In this document: piece by piece, positions 9,157-17,330 of the stretch | How positions within the stretch are numbered: position 1 is the first letter of the stretch | Layout of the letters: the number at the start of each line of letters is the position of its first letter | Notes under the pieces: model-generated | Database searches by the model: none | What the model saw: the letters and a program-made list of their open reading frames with translations, nothing else | Told to the model about the DNA's origin: nothing | DNA from: an uncultured Flavobacteriales bacterium | GTDB lineage: Bacteria; Bacteroidota; Bacteroidia; Flavobacteriales_E; Vicingaceae | Direction of reading: 5' to 3' | NCBI GenBank assembly: GCA_905479995.1 | Contig: CAJQON010000017.1 | Location: forward strand, 1-64,000 | Length of the DNA stretch: 64,000 bases | Position numbers and translations under genes: made by a program

Positions 9157-9489
9157 TTGAAAATTTTCAAAAACATAATTGCTATTGTTTTAGTTTTATC
9201 CATTTCTAATGTGATTTTGGGAAAAGCTATTCACGAATTTTTTGAGCACGATCATGTGGAGCATACTTGTGATGTTAAAGATATTACCCATTACCATGAG
9301 TTTGAGTTTTCTCACCTTGATTTTATCTGTGACTTTAATTTAAATGCAACAGATTCATTTGGGTTTCAGCATTCTTCTCAGGCATTTATAGCCTATTATC
9401 AAACTAAAATTGACATCATTTATTTGTGGTTAGTTAATAACCTTTGTCAAAATTTAAACCTCCAAAGAGGCCCACCTTCTAGTATTTAG
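9157..9489 (+). CDS. Small His-rich exported protein upstream of a TonB receptor
   Basis: 110 aa starting with TTG; there is no in-frame ATG. The N-terminus is hydrophobic (IIAIVLVLSISNVILGKA), either a signal peptide or anchor. It is followed by a His/Cys/Asp-rich stretch (HEFFEHDHVEHTCD, HYHEFEFSH, DFICDF), which could bind a divalent metal. The tail ends in QRGPPSSI, a short motif I associate with this kind of gene in related bacteria. A TAGTTTTG element at 9145-9152 just before the start suggests it leads the transcript with the TonB receptor 46 nt downstream. No named family was recognised; a metal-related role is inferred from composition and context. Confidence 0.75.
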   Translation: MKIFKNIIAIVLVLSISNVILGKAIHEFFEHDHVEHTCDVKDITHYHEFEFSHLDFICDFNLNATDSFGFQHSSQAFIAYYQTKIDIIYLWLVNNLCQNLNLQRGPPSSI

Positions 9490-9534
9490 TCTACTATTAA
9501 TTAATTTCAATCATTACTATCTGTTAAGCAGATA

Positions 9535-11889
9535 GTGAAATCTACTGTCAAATTAAAACGCATGCATTTTGCAAAGCTTGTTTTTGTTTGGTTACTGGTT
9601 CATATGGTTGTAGGTGGTTATTCACAAAATAATTGTAATTATACCTTAAAAGGTAAAATAATAGATGAGCACGATAAATCTGCACTTGAATATGCTACAT
9701 TGTATATAAAAGAGTTAGAGATAGGCGCTGTTTCAGATATTAGAGGTAATTACAAAATAACAGGATTGTGCAAGGGAACTTTCACAGTCGTGGTAAAACA
9801 TGTGGGTTGTTCTCCTATTACAGAATCAGTATCTATAAGCAAAAACACCATACATAACTTTTATCCAGAGCACCATTCTGAAGAACTCATCGAGTTTTCT
9901 ATTCAGGAGGAAGGCTATAAGGAGGAACGAACTGTTGCTAAAAAAGAACTTTCAGCAAAAGAGATGAACCAATCTAGAGGTAAGTCGCTTGGCGAAAGTT
10001 TAAAAAGCATAACAGGGGTTAACACTTTAAATACGGGTAATAGTATATCTAAACCGGTTATACATGGTTTACACAGCGATAGAGTTCTTGTTCTTAACAA
10101 TGGAATAAGACAAGAAGGACAACAATGGGGCAATGAACATGCTCCAGAAATTGATCCTTACATAGCTGATAAACTTAGTGTAATAAAAGGGGCAGATGGA
10201 ATTCGATATGGGGCAAATGCTATAGCTGGAGTTGTGCTTGTTGAACCGGCAAACTTAAGAGATTCTGCTGGAGTTAACGGAGCATTAAACTTTGGTGGAG
10301 CTTCTAATGGGAGGCTTGGTGTTACATCTGCAATTTTAAACGGTAATGTTGGTAAATTAAATGGATTAAGTTGGAGGCTTCAAGGAACTTTAAAACGATT
10401 GGGAAATGTTCGTACACCAGATTATTATTTAAAGAACACAGCCTTAAAAGAATACAATTTTTCTTGGGCTTTAGGGTACAATAAAGAGCGATTTGGTGTC
10501 GAGGTTTTTTACAGTCAATTTAATACAGATATCGGTATTTTTTCAGCCGCTCATATCGGAAACTTAACCGATTTGCAGCGAGCAATTGAAGCCGATGAAC
10601 CTTTGGAGTCTGCTGAATTTACCTATGAAATTAATAGACCTTTTCAGCACATAGAACATGAGCTGTTTAAAGCCAAAGCGTATTTAAAAACTTGGGATAT
10701 AGGTCAGCTAGATTTTGTTTATGCCAGACAATATAATCTGAGAGAAGAATACGATAAGCACTTGCCAAGAAACGATAGCATTGCAGCTTTAAACTTGCCG
10801 GAATTACAATTTGAAATTACTACACATATAGGTGAAGTAGCTTGGAAACAAAATAGAAACCATGCGTTCAATACCCAAATAGGCGTTTCAACCATTCAGC
10901 AGGCCAACACTTTAGAAGGGCGAGATTTTATTCCTGCTTTTGTAAAGTATAGCACAGGAGCTTATTTAATTGAAAAATGGAGAAGTAAAAACCTAAAGTT
11001 TGAATTAGAAACGGGGGTTCGTTACGATTACATTTTCCAAGAAGTTTACAAATGGAACAACTGGATTAGAGAATACGAAACCTACACTTATACTTACAAT
11101 AATGTTTCTGGAAGTGTTGGAGCTATTTATAAACCAACCAGCGAATTTTCTGCTAGAGTTAATTTTGGTATGGCTTGGAGACCACCAAATGTGAGTGAAT
11201 TATTTGCCGATGGGTTGCATCATGGCGCTGCAGCAGTAGAATATGGTGACACCAACTTGGTGGCCGAAAGAGCATATAATACTATTGCTGCAATTGATTT
11301 TGAGCACAACAAATTTTTGTTTCAGCTCGAAGGGTATTACAATAGAATAAATAATTTTATTTATTTAAGACCAACCTTGCCAGCAACCCTTACCATTAAA
11401 GGTGCTTTTCCAACATTTAATTATTCGCAGGTAGAAGCCGCATTAACAGGTTTTGATTTTAGCACTAAATATGAATTCGCTAAAAATGTTACTTGGACAG
11501 GTAAAACATCCTTTTTGTGGGCTTATAACTTAACCGAAAACGATTGGTTGGTAGGTATGCCGGCAAATCGGTTTAAAAATAGCTTAGCTTATAAATTTGC
11601 TGATTTACCCAAATTAAAAGAGCCATACATAGCGTTAGGTGTTGAATCGGTTTTTGAACAAAAATTGGTGCCTAACAATAGTGATTATGTAGACCCACCA
11701 AGTGCGTATAATTTAATGACTTTGGGTGTTGGATTTAGTATTCCAACCTATAAAAAACAACAATTAGTAGTAGACTTTGGAATAAACAATTTACTCAATA
11801 CAGTATATAGAGATTACCTCAATAGGTTCCGATATTATGCTGATGAGTTAGGAAGAAACTATACAATAAATCTAAAATTAACTTTTTAG
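9535..11889 (+). CDS. TonB-dependent outer-membrane receptor with carboxypeptidase-like domain
   Basis: 784 aa from a GTG at 9535; an ATG nine codons later (9562) is an alternative and still leaves a signal peptide (LVFVWLLVHMVVGGYSQ). Residues about 36-105 are a CarboxypepD_reg-like beta-sandwich common in Bacteroidota receptors. About 135-235 is the plug (GLHSDRVLVLNNGIRQEGQQWGNEHAPEID). The rest is a 22-strand barrel ending in NYTINLKLTF with the terminal aromatic residue. The plug motif with HAPEIDP resembles receptors for metal ions. The neighbours, a His-rich protein and a lipoprotein, support metal uptake. The substrate itself cannot be read from sequence. Confidence 0.93.
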   Translation: MKSTVKLKRMHFAKLVFVWLLVHMVVGGYSQNNCNYTLKGKIIDEHDKSALEYATLYIKELEIGAVSDIRGNYKITGLCKGTFTVVVKHVGCSPITESVSISKNTIHNFYPEHHSEELIEFSIQEEGYKEERTVAKKELSAKEMNQSRGKSLGESLKSITGVNTLNTGNSISKPVIHGLHSDRVLVLNNGIRQEGQQWGNEHAPEIDPYIADKLSVIKGADGIRYGANAIAGVVLVEPANLRDSAGVNGALNFGGASNGRLGVTSAILNGNVGKLNGLSWRLQGTLKRLGNVRTPDYYLKNTALKEYNFSWALGYNKERFGVEVFYSQFNTDIGIFSAAHIGNLTDLQRAIEADEPLESAEFTYEINRPFQHIEHELFKAKAYLKTWDIGQLDFVYARQYNLREEYDKHLPRNDSIAALNLPELQFEITTHIGEVAWKQNRNHAFNTQIGVSTIQQANTLEGRDFIPAFVKYSTGAYLIEKWRSKNLKFELETGVRYDYIFQEVYKWNNWIREYETYTYTYNNVSGSVGAIYKPTSEFSARVNFGMAWRPPNVSELFADGLHHGAAAVEYGDTNLVAERAYNTIAAIDFEHNKFLFQLEGYYNRINNFIYLRPTLPATLTIKGAFPTFNYSQVEAALTGFDFSTKYEFAKNVTWTGKTSFLWAYNLTENDWLVGMPANRFKNSLAYKFADLPKLKEPYIALGVESVFEQKLVPNNSDYVDPPSAYNLMTLGVGFSIPTYKKQQLVVDFGINNLLNTVYRDYLNRFRYYADELGRNYTINLKLTF

Positions 11890-11930
11890 AACATTAACAA
11901 TTAAGATCAATAACAATTACAAAAATAGAT

Positions 11931-12506
11931 ATGAAAACGATTAAAAATTTATCAATATTAGCAGTTGCTTTAGTAGTAACTTTTGCCGTAGGATGTAAAA
12001 AAGATGACGATACACCAACTCCTTCAACTGGAGGCGGAGGTACACCTCCGCAAGAAGAGGAAGTAATTACAACTTTAATTTTAACTTTTGTAGATACTGC
12101 TGGTGTTCAGCCAAACGTTCAATATGCTTTTAGAGATCCAGATGGAGACGGTGGAAATGCACCAACTCAGCACGATACAATCAGATTGGCAGCAAACACT
12201 TACTACAATGCATCTGTTCAATTGTTAAACGAGGCTGAATCACCTGCTGAAGACATCACCTTAGAAGTTCAGAATGAAGATGATGAGCATTTATTTTGTT
12301 ATGCACCATCTAATACAAACGTGTCAATTGCTAGAACAGATAGCGATGGTACTTACGAAGTAGGAATTACTTCTTTCTGGAGTACTGGAGCAATAGCGAA
12401 TGGTGAAACAACGGTTACCTTAAAACACCAGCCAGGAGTAAAAGATGGAACTTGTGCACCAGGGGATACTGATATTGAAGTAACTTTTCAAACAGAGATT
12501 CAATAA
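11931..12506 (+). CDS. Lipoprotein paired with the TonB receptor
   Basis: 191 aa. The lipobox cysteine is C22 after a hydrophobic stretch (AVALVVTFAVGC), followed by Lys/Asp-rich and Pro/Gly-rich linker residues. The mature part is beta-rich, with FRDPDGDGGNAP and HDTIRLAANTYY, resembling the small periplasmic or surface lipoproteins that commonly follow TonB receptors of this type. It lies 41 nt after the receptor gene and before a strong terminator, so the three genes from 9157 form one transcript. The ligand is unknown. Confidence 0.85.
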   Translation: MKTIKNLSILAVALVVTFAVGCKKDDDTPTPSTGGGGTPPQEEEVITTLILTFVDTAGVQPNVQYAFRDPDGDGGNAPTQHDTIRLAANTYYNASVQLLNEAESPAEDITLEVQNEDDEHLFCYAPSNTNVSIARTDSDGTYEVGITSFWSTGAIANGETTVTLKHQPGVKDGTCAPGDTDIEVTFQTEIQ

Positions 12507-12570
12507 CTCATTTGAATAATTTTTGCGTTAGATTAAGTAAGAAATAACTTACGTAATTATTCAAAATCAA

Positions 12571-12595
12571 GGGAGCAGAAATGCTCCCTTTTTTT
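12571..12595 (+). terminator. Rho-independent terminator of the TonB receptor module
   Basis: A 7-bp perfect stem GGGAGCA / TGCTCCC (12571-12577, 12582-12588) with a GAAA tetraloop is followed by seven T (12589-12595). It ends the transcript of 9157-12506 and lies right before the end of the convergent esterase gene. Confidence 0.9.
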
Positions 12596-12596
12596 G

Positions 12597-13472
12597 TTAG
12601 TTAGTCAACCCAAAAAACTGAGCGATCCAATACGTAGAATGGAAATTGATATCTTGGGTGTGATTGTTTATAAAGCCACCTTGATGTATTTCTTTGCCAG
12701 GTTTAATCAACAGTTTGTGTTTAATTCCTTCTGCTTTAATGGTAATAATTTTAACTTGCTTTTCTGCATTAAAAAAATATTGAGCTGTTAATAAAGGATT
12801 ATTGAGGTAGTCTTTCTTTAATTCAACGCTAGTTGTATCTAATTGGTGTTTTACTAGCCATTGGGCTAGAGTTTTGTCTGCATTTTTTTCTGGAACAATA
12901 CGGTCATCTGTACCTTGTATTATGGCAACTTTGGGCTGGTTGGTTTCTTTATTTGGATTAAATAAGTTGGAAGGAGCTGATATCATTACTCCGGCATTAA
13001 ACAAGTGTGGGTAAGCATTCAATACAGCATTACTTATTGCTCCTCCTGCCGACATGCCTGTTATAAATATTTTGGAGCTATCAATATCATAAGTGGAAGT
13101 ACAATAATTTAGCATTTGACGAATAGAAGCAACCTCACCCTTGTCTTTTTTTGCTTTAAAGCCAATGTAAAAATTAAAGCACTTTGCAGCATTGTTAATT
13201 TGCTTTTGTTCTGGATAAATTATCATGAAATTAAGGCTGTCTGCCAACTTATTCCAGCCAGTTTCTTTAGCAATTTCTTGTGCAGACTGAGTACATCCGT
13301 GTGCAACAATTACCAATGGAACACTTTTATTCATCGTTAAGTTTTGAGGAATATAAGTGTACATTTTTAGGTTGCCTTTATTCTCTCCAAAGTCTTTAAC
13401 CTCTATCAGCTCATTTTGAGCAAAAGAGTGAAGCGAAAAAAGAATAACAATAATTACTAAAAAAACTTTCAT
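12597..13472 (-). CDS. Secreted alpha/beta-hydrolase of the PHB-depolymerase/feruloyl-esterase type
   Basis: 291 aa with a signal peptide (residues 1-19, ending SFAQ). It is an esterase of the PHB depolymerase-like family. The nucleophile is S141 in GMSAGG; the oxyanion region HGCTQSAQ and the GW-N-LAD block near 72-78 are typical. The acid is D189 or D190 in QGTDDRIVP and the His is near 278 (FHSTYWIAQFF). The true substrate (a polyester, feruloyl or acetyl ester) cannot be told from sequence. Its start overlaps the chrA stop by 4 nt (ATGA), so the two are cotranscribed. Confidence 0.88.
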   Translation of the reverse strand: MKVFLVIIVILFSLHSFAQNELIEVKDFGENKGNLKMYTYIPQNLTMNKSVPLVIVAHGCTQSAQEIAKETGWNKLADSLNFMIIYPEQKQINNAAKCFNFYIGFKAKKDKGEVASIRQMLNYCTSTYDIDSSKIFITGMSAGGAISNAVLNAYPHLFNAGVMISAPSNLFNPNKETNQPKVAIIQGTDDRIVPEKNADKTLAQWLVKHQLDTTSVELKKDYLNNPLLTAQYFFNAEKQVKIITIKAEGIKHKLLIKPGKEIHQGGFINNHTQDINFHSTYWIAQFFGLTN

Positions 13473-14596
13473 AAATTAATAAATGACAACCCGAAACCTA
13501 AAACAGATCCGAGCAACACAATGTGCATTGCATTTACTTTTTTTACGGTAAACACTAAAACTACACTAATAATAAAAATGGCTGCATTTTTAATATCGAG
13601 CAACGAGGTTGTACCCATTTTTATAATTACAGCCAACATTAAAGCAACAGCTCCAACACTCATTAAATTTAAGAAATGTTTTAATACCGCAGACTTTCTC
13701 ATTTTAGGAATGAGCGGATTAAGCAATAAAACCAATAAAAATGAAGGTAAAAAGATGCCCGTTGTTGCAGCAATAGCTCCCCAAAATCCATTTAACTGAA
13801 AACCTACAAACGTTGCAGTAGATAAAACAGGTCCTGGTGTAAACTGTCCAACAGCTATTGCATCCATTAAAGCTGTACGAGTCATAATTCCAGTTTCAAC
13901 AAACTCAGCATCCAAATAAGCAAACAAAACATAGCCACTTCCATACAATATAGCTCCAACTTTAAAAAAGCTTAAAAACACACTAAGGGTAGAAATTTTA
14001 GTTGCTGCAATTCCAAAAGGTTGTAGCAATAATAAAATAGCTGGATGAATACCATTGGCTTGAGACTTGTTTTTAAGCATAAAATAAATGGTTCCTAATG
14101 TTGCAGTTAGTAAAAGGCTATAGATTTCGTTGAGCAAAAACAAGTTTAAGGCTAGTGCAACCCCTCCAAAAATGGCCAATTCAACATTTTTAACCGCTTT
14201 TTTGCCCAACTTAAAAACTGCTTGGATAATAATAGCAATTACTGCTGGCTGAATTCCTTGAATGAATGGTTTTACATTCGGTAGGTTTCCATATTGGACA
14301 TAGGCCCATGCCAATAATCCAGTAATAAAAATAGCCGGAAAAATAAAACAGATACCAGCCACAAACATGCCTTTCCAGCCTCCTCGTTCGTGCCCACAGT
14401 GCATAGTCATTTCGGTAGAATTTGGCCCCGGAATAAGATTGGTAGCACCTATTAGATCTAAAAAATGTTCATGACTCATCCACTTTCTTTTAGATACAAT
14501 TTCTTGTTCCATCATGGCAATGTGAGCTGCAGGTCCGCCAAAGGCAAAACAACCCATTTTAAAAAACACTAGTGCAATTTCTTTGAGATTTGACAT
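13469..14596 (-). CDS. chrA: Chromate transporter ChrA, two-domain form
   Basis: 375 aa, membrane protein of the CHR family with both halves fused. The N-terminal half begins FFKMGCFAFGGPAAHIAMME with the GGPxxH motif. The second half begins FFKVGAILYGSGYVLFAYL and contains GQFTPGPVLSTATFVGF. There are about ten hydrophobic segments. The family exports chromate in some bacteria, but many homologues have no proven substrate. The gene starts at an ATG at 14596 and is followed with a 4-nt overlap by the esterase. Confidence 0.92.
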   Translation of the reverse strand: MSNLKEIALVFFKMGCFAFGGPAAHIAMMEQEIVSKRKWMSHEHFLDLIGATNLIPGPNSTEMTMHCGHERGGWKGMFVAGICFIFPAIFITGLLAWAYVQYGNLPNVKPFIQGIQPAVIAIIIQAVFKLGKKAVKNVELAIFGGVALALNLFLLNEIYSLLLTATLGTIYFMLKNKSQANGIHPAILLLLQPFGIAATKISTLSVFLSFFKVGAILYGSGYVLFAYLDAEFVETGIMTRTALMDAIAVGQFTPGPVLSTATFVGFQLNGFWGAIAATTGIFLPSFLLVLLLNPLIPKMRKSAVLKHFLNLMSVGAVALMLAVIIKMGTTSLLDIKNAAIFIISVVLVFTVKKVNAMHIVLLGSVLGFGLSFINL

Positions 14597-14662
14597 CTTA
14601 CAAAAGTAAAAAACAAGTGAGTAATTGTTTGAAAAGAAATATTAAGTTAATGTTAAGAAGCT

Positions 14663-14923
14663 TCAGTTCTTTTCGCAATTTTCATACTTTTTTATACCAC
14701 TAAAAATCACAATAGATTGAATAAGGGTAATTATTGAAGCGGGGATTGCTATTCCAAAGGTCTGTTTCAGTCCAACGAAGATAAGTGCCAGCCCTCTTCC
14801 AGAAGGATTGTAAAAGTCAGTTGAATTTTCTGGAACAGTAACAATCATATACAAAAACCCTCCAAATATTATAGGTGAAATTATGAAATGAGAGATCAGT
14901 ATTTTGGACTTTTTTGAGAGCAT
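14663..14923 (-). CDS. Small membrane protein of unknown function
   Basis: 86 aa with two or three hydrophobic segments (residues about 8-28 and 50-75) and a charged C-terminal tail ending in KKYENCEKN. No family recognised. It starts 5 nt after the rsmI stop and is probably cotranscribed with it. A short loop between the membrane segments contains NPSGRGLAL. Coding status is supported by position and by the two-helix pattern only. Confidence 0.6.
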   Translation of the reverse strand: MLSKKSKILISHFIISPIIFGGFLYMIVTVPENSTDFYNPSGRGLALIFVGLKQTFGIAIPASIITLIQSIVIFSGIKKYENCEKN

Positions 14924-14928
14924 AATTA

Positions 14929-15603
14929 TTATTTCTCAACCCCATGCAGGATAATAACTATTTCTCCTTTAGTTACATTGTTATTATAGTATTCTAGTAC
15001 TTCTTTAACAGAACCTCTAACAGTTTCTTCATGAAGTTTAGTTAGTTCTCTGGATACTGATACTTTCCTATCTTCTCCATAAAACTCTAAAAATTGGGTT
15101 AAAGTTTTTAATAAACGATGTGTAGACTCATAAAAGATAATTGTACGGGTTTCTTCTTTTAAGAAATTTAAACGTGTTTGACGTCCTTTTTTGTGTGGTA
15201 AAAAACCTTCAAAAACAAACTTGTCACAAGGAAAACCAGAATTTACTAAAGCCGGTACAAAAGCAGTTGCTCCAGGTAAAGTTTCTACTTCTATTCCATG
15301 CTTAATGCATTCTCTAACCAATAAAAAACCAGGATCAGAGATAGCAGGAGTTCCTGCATCTGAAACTAAAGCAATCGTTTCTCCGTTCTTTAAAGAGTCG
15401 ATAACTCGCTCTAAGCTTTTGTGCTCGTTATGCTGATGATGCGCAATTAAGCGTTTTTCAATGTCGTAATGTTTTAACAACTTTAGGGTTTGGCGGGTGT
15501 CTTCAGCCAAAATAACGTCCGCTTCTTTAAGTGTTTCTATTGCCCTAAACGTAACATCTTTTAAGTTGCCAATAGGTGTAGGAACAAGGAAAAGTTTTGA
15601 CAT
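14929..15603 (-). CDS. rsmI: 16S rRNA (cytidine-1402-2'-O)-methyltransferase RsmI
   Basis: 224 aa, tetrapyrrole-methylase-like fold. RsmI methylates C1402 in the decoding centre of 16S rRNA. Hallmarks are the N-terminal LVPTPIGNLKDVTFRAI, the AEDTRQT motif, the SAM-region SDAGTPAISDPG and the C-terminal SVSRELTKLHEE. The length is slightly shorter than E. coli RsmI, as is common in this phylum. The next gene is a small membrane protein 5 nt downstream. Confidence 0.95.
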   Translation of the reverse strand: MSKLFLVPTPIGNLKDVTFRAIETLKEADVILAEDTRQTLKLLKHYDIEKRLIAHHQHNEHKSLERVIDSLKNGETIALVSDAGTPAISDPGFLLVRECIKHGIEVETLPGATAFVPALVNSGFPCDKFVFEGFLPHKKGRQTRLNFLKEETRTIIFYESTHRLLKTLTQFLEFYGEDRKVSVSRELTKLHEETVRGSVKEVLEYYNNNVTKGEIVIILHGVEK

Positions 15604-15715
15604 AATTGAATAATCTAAAAATCAAAGTTATAAATAAACCGTTACATTGAATTGTTTAACTTTATAATTGTTAATGCAACCTTTTTAAACAGCGGTACAT
15701 CTTAATATTGAATCA

Positions 15716-16264
15716 ATGAAAATGAATGAAGAGCAATTAGTTAAAAAGTGTCTTGCAAAAGATGCTGTTGCTCAAAAGCTTTTGTTCGATCATTATTCAA
15801 GGCGCATGATGGGTGTTTGCTTGAGGTATGCTCGAGACAATGATGAAGCTCAGGATGTGCTGCAAATGGGGTTTATCAAAGTCTTTGAGAAATTAGACAT
15901 GTTTAACTTCAAAGGTTCTTTAGAAGGTTGGATTAGAAGAATAGTTGTTAATACCGCATTAGATAACATTCGTAAAAACAAAAAGTTTATGAATGATGTT
16001 GAAATGGATAGGGTAGATTTTCAACTACAAAATTATAATGAAAACGCAGTTGATTACCTATCGGCAAAAGACTTATTGAAAATAATTCAAGGAATGCCAA
16101 AAGGTTTTAAAACTGTGTTTAACATGTTCGCTATTGAAGGCTATTCGCATAAAGAAATTGCTGAAGAGTTGAATATATCAGTTAATACGTCTAAATCTCA
16201 ATACTCAAGAGCAAGAGCTCATTTGCAAAAAATATTAATAGAAGAAAACATAATAGAACGGTGA
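15716..16264 (+). CDS. ECF-type RNA polymerase sigma factor
   Basis: 182 aa, sigma-70 family with regions 2 and 4 only. Region 2 contains HYSRRMMGVCLRYARDNDEAQDVLQMGFIKVF, split here by the DEAQD motif that binds core polymerase. Region 4 contains the helix-turn-helix YSHKEIAEELNISVNTSKSQYSRA. Its stop overlaps the start of the next gene (GTGA, 16261-16264), so the downstream membrane protein is translationally coupled and is the likely anti-sigma partner. The regulon cannot be inferred from this window. Confidence 0.93.
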   Translation: MKMNEEQLVKKCLAKDAVAQKLLFDHYSRRMMGVCLRYARDNDEAQDVLQMGFIKVFEKLDMFNFKGSLEGWIRRIVVNTALDNIRKNKKFMNDVEMDRVDFQLQNYNENAVDYLSAKDLLKIIQGMPKGFKTVFNMFAIEGYSHKEIAEELNISVNTSKSQYSRARAHLQKILIEENIIER

Positions 16265-17187
16265 AAGAAGGATTTGAAAATATAGATGAAGTTTTTAAGC
16301 AAGCTTTTGATGGTTTTGAAGGTAACGTAGATCCAAGTGTTTGGACCAATGTTCAGAATTCAATATCATCTAATGTTGGTTCGCCTCAGGCTGATCCTGT
16401 ATCTTCGGTTGCAGTGAACACCGTAGCAAAATCAATAGCATTAAAAATAGCAGCCGGAGTAATAGCTCTTGGTACAGTTGTAGGAGGAGTTTATTATGCG
16501 AATAGTTCTGATGTTGAAACAGAAGAGGTGTTGGTTCAAGAAGCAATCAATACACCAGTAATTGCTGAAGCTGTTGAATTAGAAGAATTTGTGGCAAACG
16601 TTGAATCAGCAACTGTTGAGGAGGCTAAGGAAATTGTTTCAGAAGAGACAGCAACGATAGGTGAAAGCGTTGAAAAAATAAAAGAAGAACCTGTAAGTGT
16701 TCCAAATAATGAGAATGTTGAAGAATCTTCAACTAAAGAAAGTTCTTCTACTGAAATAGCTACTACCCAAAAAGCAGAACGCACGAATGGAAAGACTTCA
16801 ACTGAAAAGGAAAAAACTCCTGTAACACAAAAAGAGAAGGTTGTTGAACCAGTTGTAACTGAATTGGAAGCTGCAGCAATTGAAAAGGAAGTACCTAAAG
16901 TTGCTGAGGTTGAATTAGATCTAATTCCAAATGTAATTTCCCCAAATGGAGATGGACAAAACGATGTAATAAAAGTTACAGGTAAAGACCTAGAACGTAT
17001 TGAAGTATTAATAATGGATAAAACAATGAAATTGGTTTACACTATTAATACCCTTGATGGAGAATGGAATGGAAGAGATCAGGCAGGAAATGACTTAGTT
17101 TCGGGATCTTATTTTATGACAGGATCAGTACTGGATGTTAACGGAAACAAAAAAACAATTAAGCAGATAATTAACTTATTTAAGTAA
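16261..17187 (+). CDS. Membrane-anchored protein with gliding/T9SS-type C-terminal domain, coupled to a sigma factor
   Basis: 308 aa from a GTG that overlaps the sigma-factor stop. Residues 1-57 are soluble (VFKQAFDGFEGNVDPSVWTN, a segment like those before the membrane helix in Bacteroidota anti-sigma-type proteins). Residues 58-80 are one transmembrane helix. Residues 81-220 are a long Glu/Val/Thr/Ser-rich disordered linker. Residues 221-308 match the gliding motility-associated C-terminal domain (NVISPNGDGQND, then GEWNGRDQAGN and GSYFMTGSV). The N-terminus is not a cleavable signal peptide, so the topology should be cytoplasmic N-terminus and periplasmic C-terminus. Anti-sigma function and sensing are inferred. 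Confidence 0.85.
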   Translation: MKEGFENIDEVFKQAFDGFEGNVDPSVWTNVQNSISSNVGSPQADPVSSVAVNTVAKSIALKIAAGVIALGTVVGGVYYANSSDVETEEVLVQEAINTPVIAEAVELEEFVANVESATVEEAKEIVSEETATIGESVEKIKEEPVSVPNNENVEESSTKESSSTEIATTQKAERTNGKTSTEKEKTPVTQKEKVVEPVVTELEAAAIEKEVPKVAEVELDLIPNVISPNGDGQNDVIKVTGKDLERIEVLIMDKTMKLVYTINTLDGEWNGRDQAGNDLVSGSYFMTGSVLDVNGNKKTIKQIINLFK

Positions 17188-17210
17188 AATAATAAGATTT
17201 ACGTTTATAA

Positions 17211-17240
17211 AAAAGCTCACCAATTTGGTGAGCTTTTTTA
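17211..17240 (+). terminator. Rho-independent terminator after the sigma-factor pair
   Basis: The stem AGCTCACC / GGTGAGCT (17214-17221, 17227-17234) has a five-base loop, followed by a T-run from 17234. Flanking A residues extend the stem. It closes the 15716-17187 transcript. Confidence 0.9.
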
Positions 17241-17330
17241 TTTGTAAGTAAATTAAACCCAAGTATATGATTTGGACTTTTTAAATAAAACGAATTAAGT
17301 ATCTTGCGAGCCTATTTAAAGGTGAAAATT

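Noticed and set aside
14663-14923. Small membrane ORF as possible toxin or phage holin
   Set aside because: No partner gene, no lysis genes and no phage context. It is kept only as a small membrane protein.
17272-17307. Promoter for the PLP enzyme with TTG at 17272 and TATCTTGC at 17300
   Set aside because: The gap is 25 nt and the second box has two mismatches, so it does not meet the Bacteroidota consensus.
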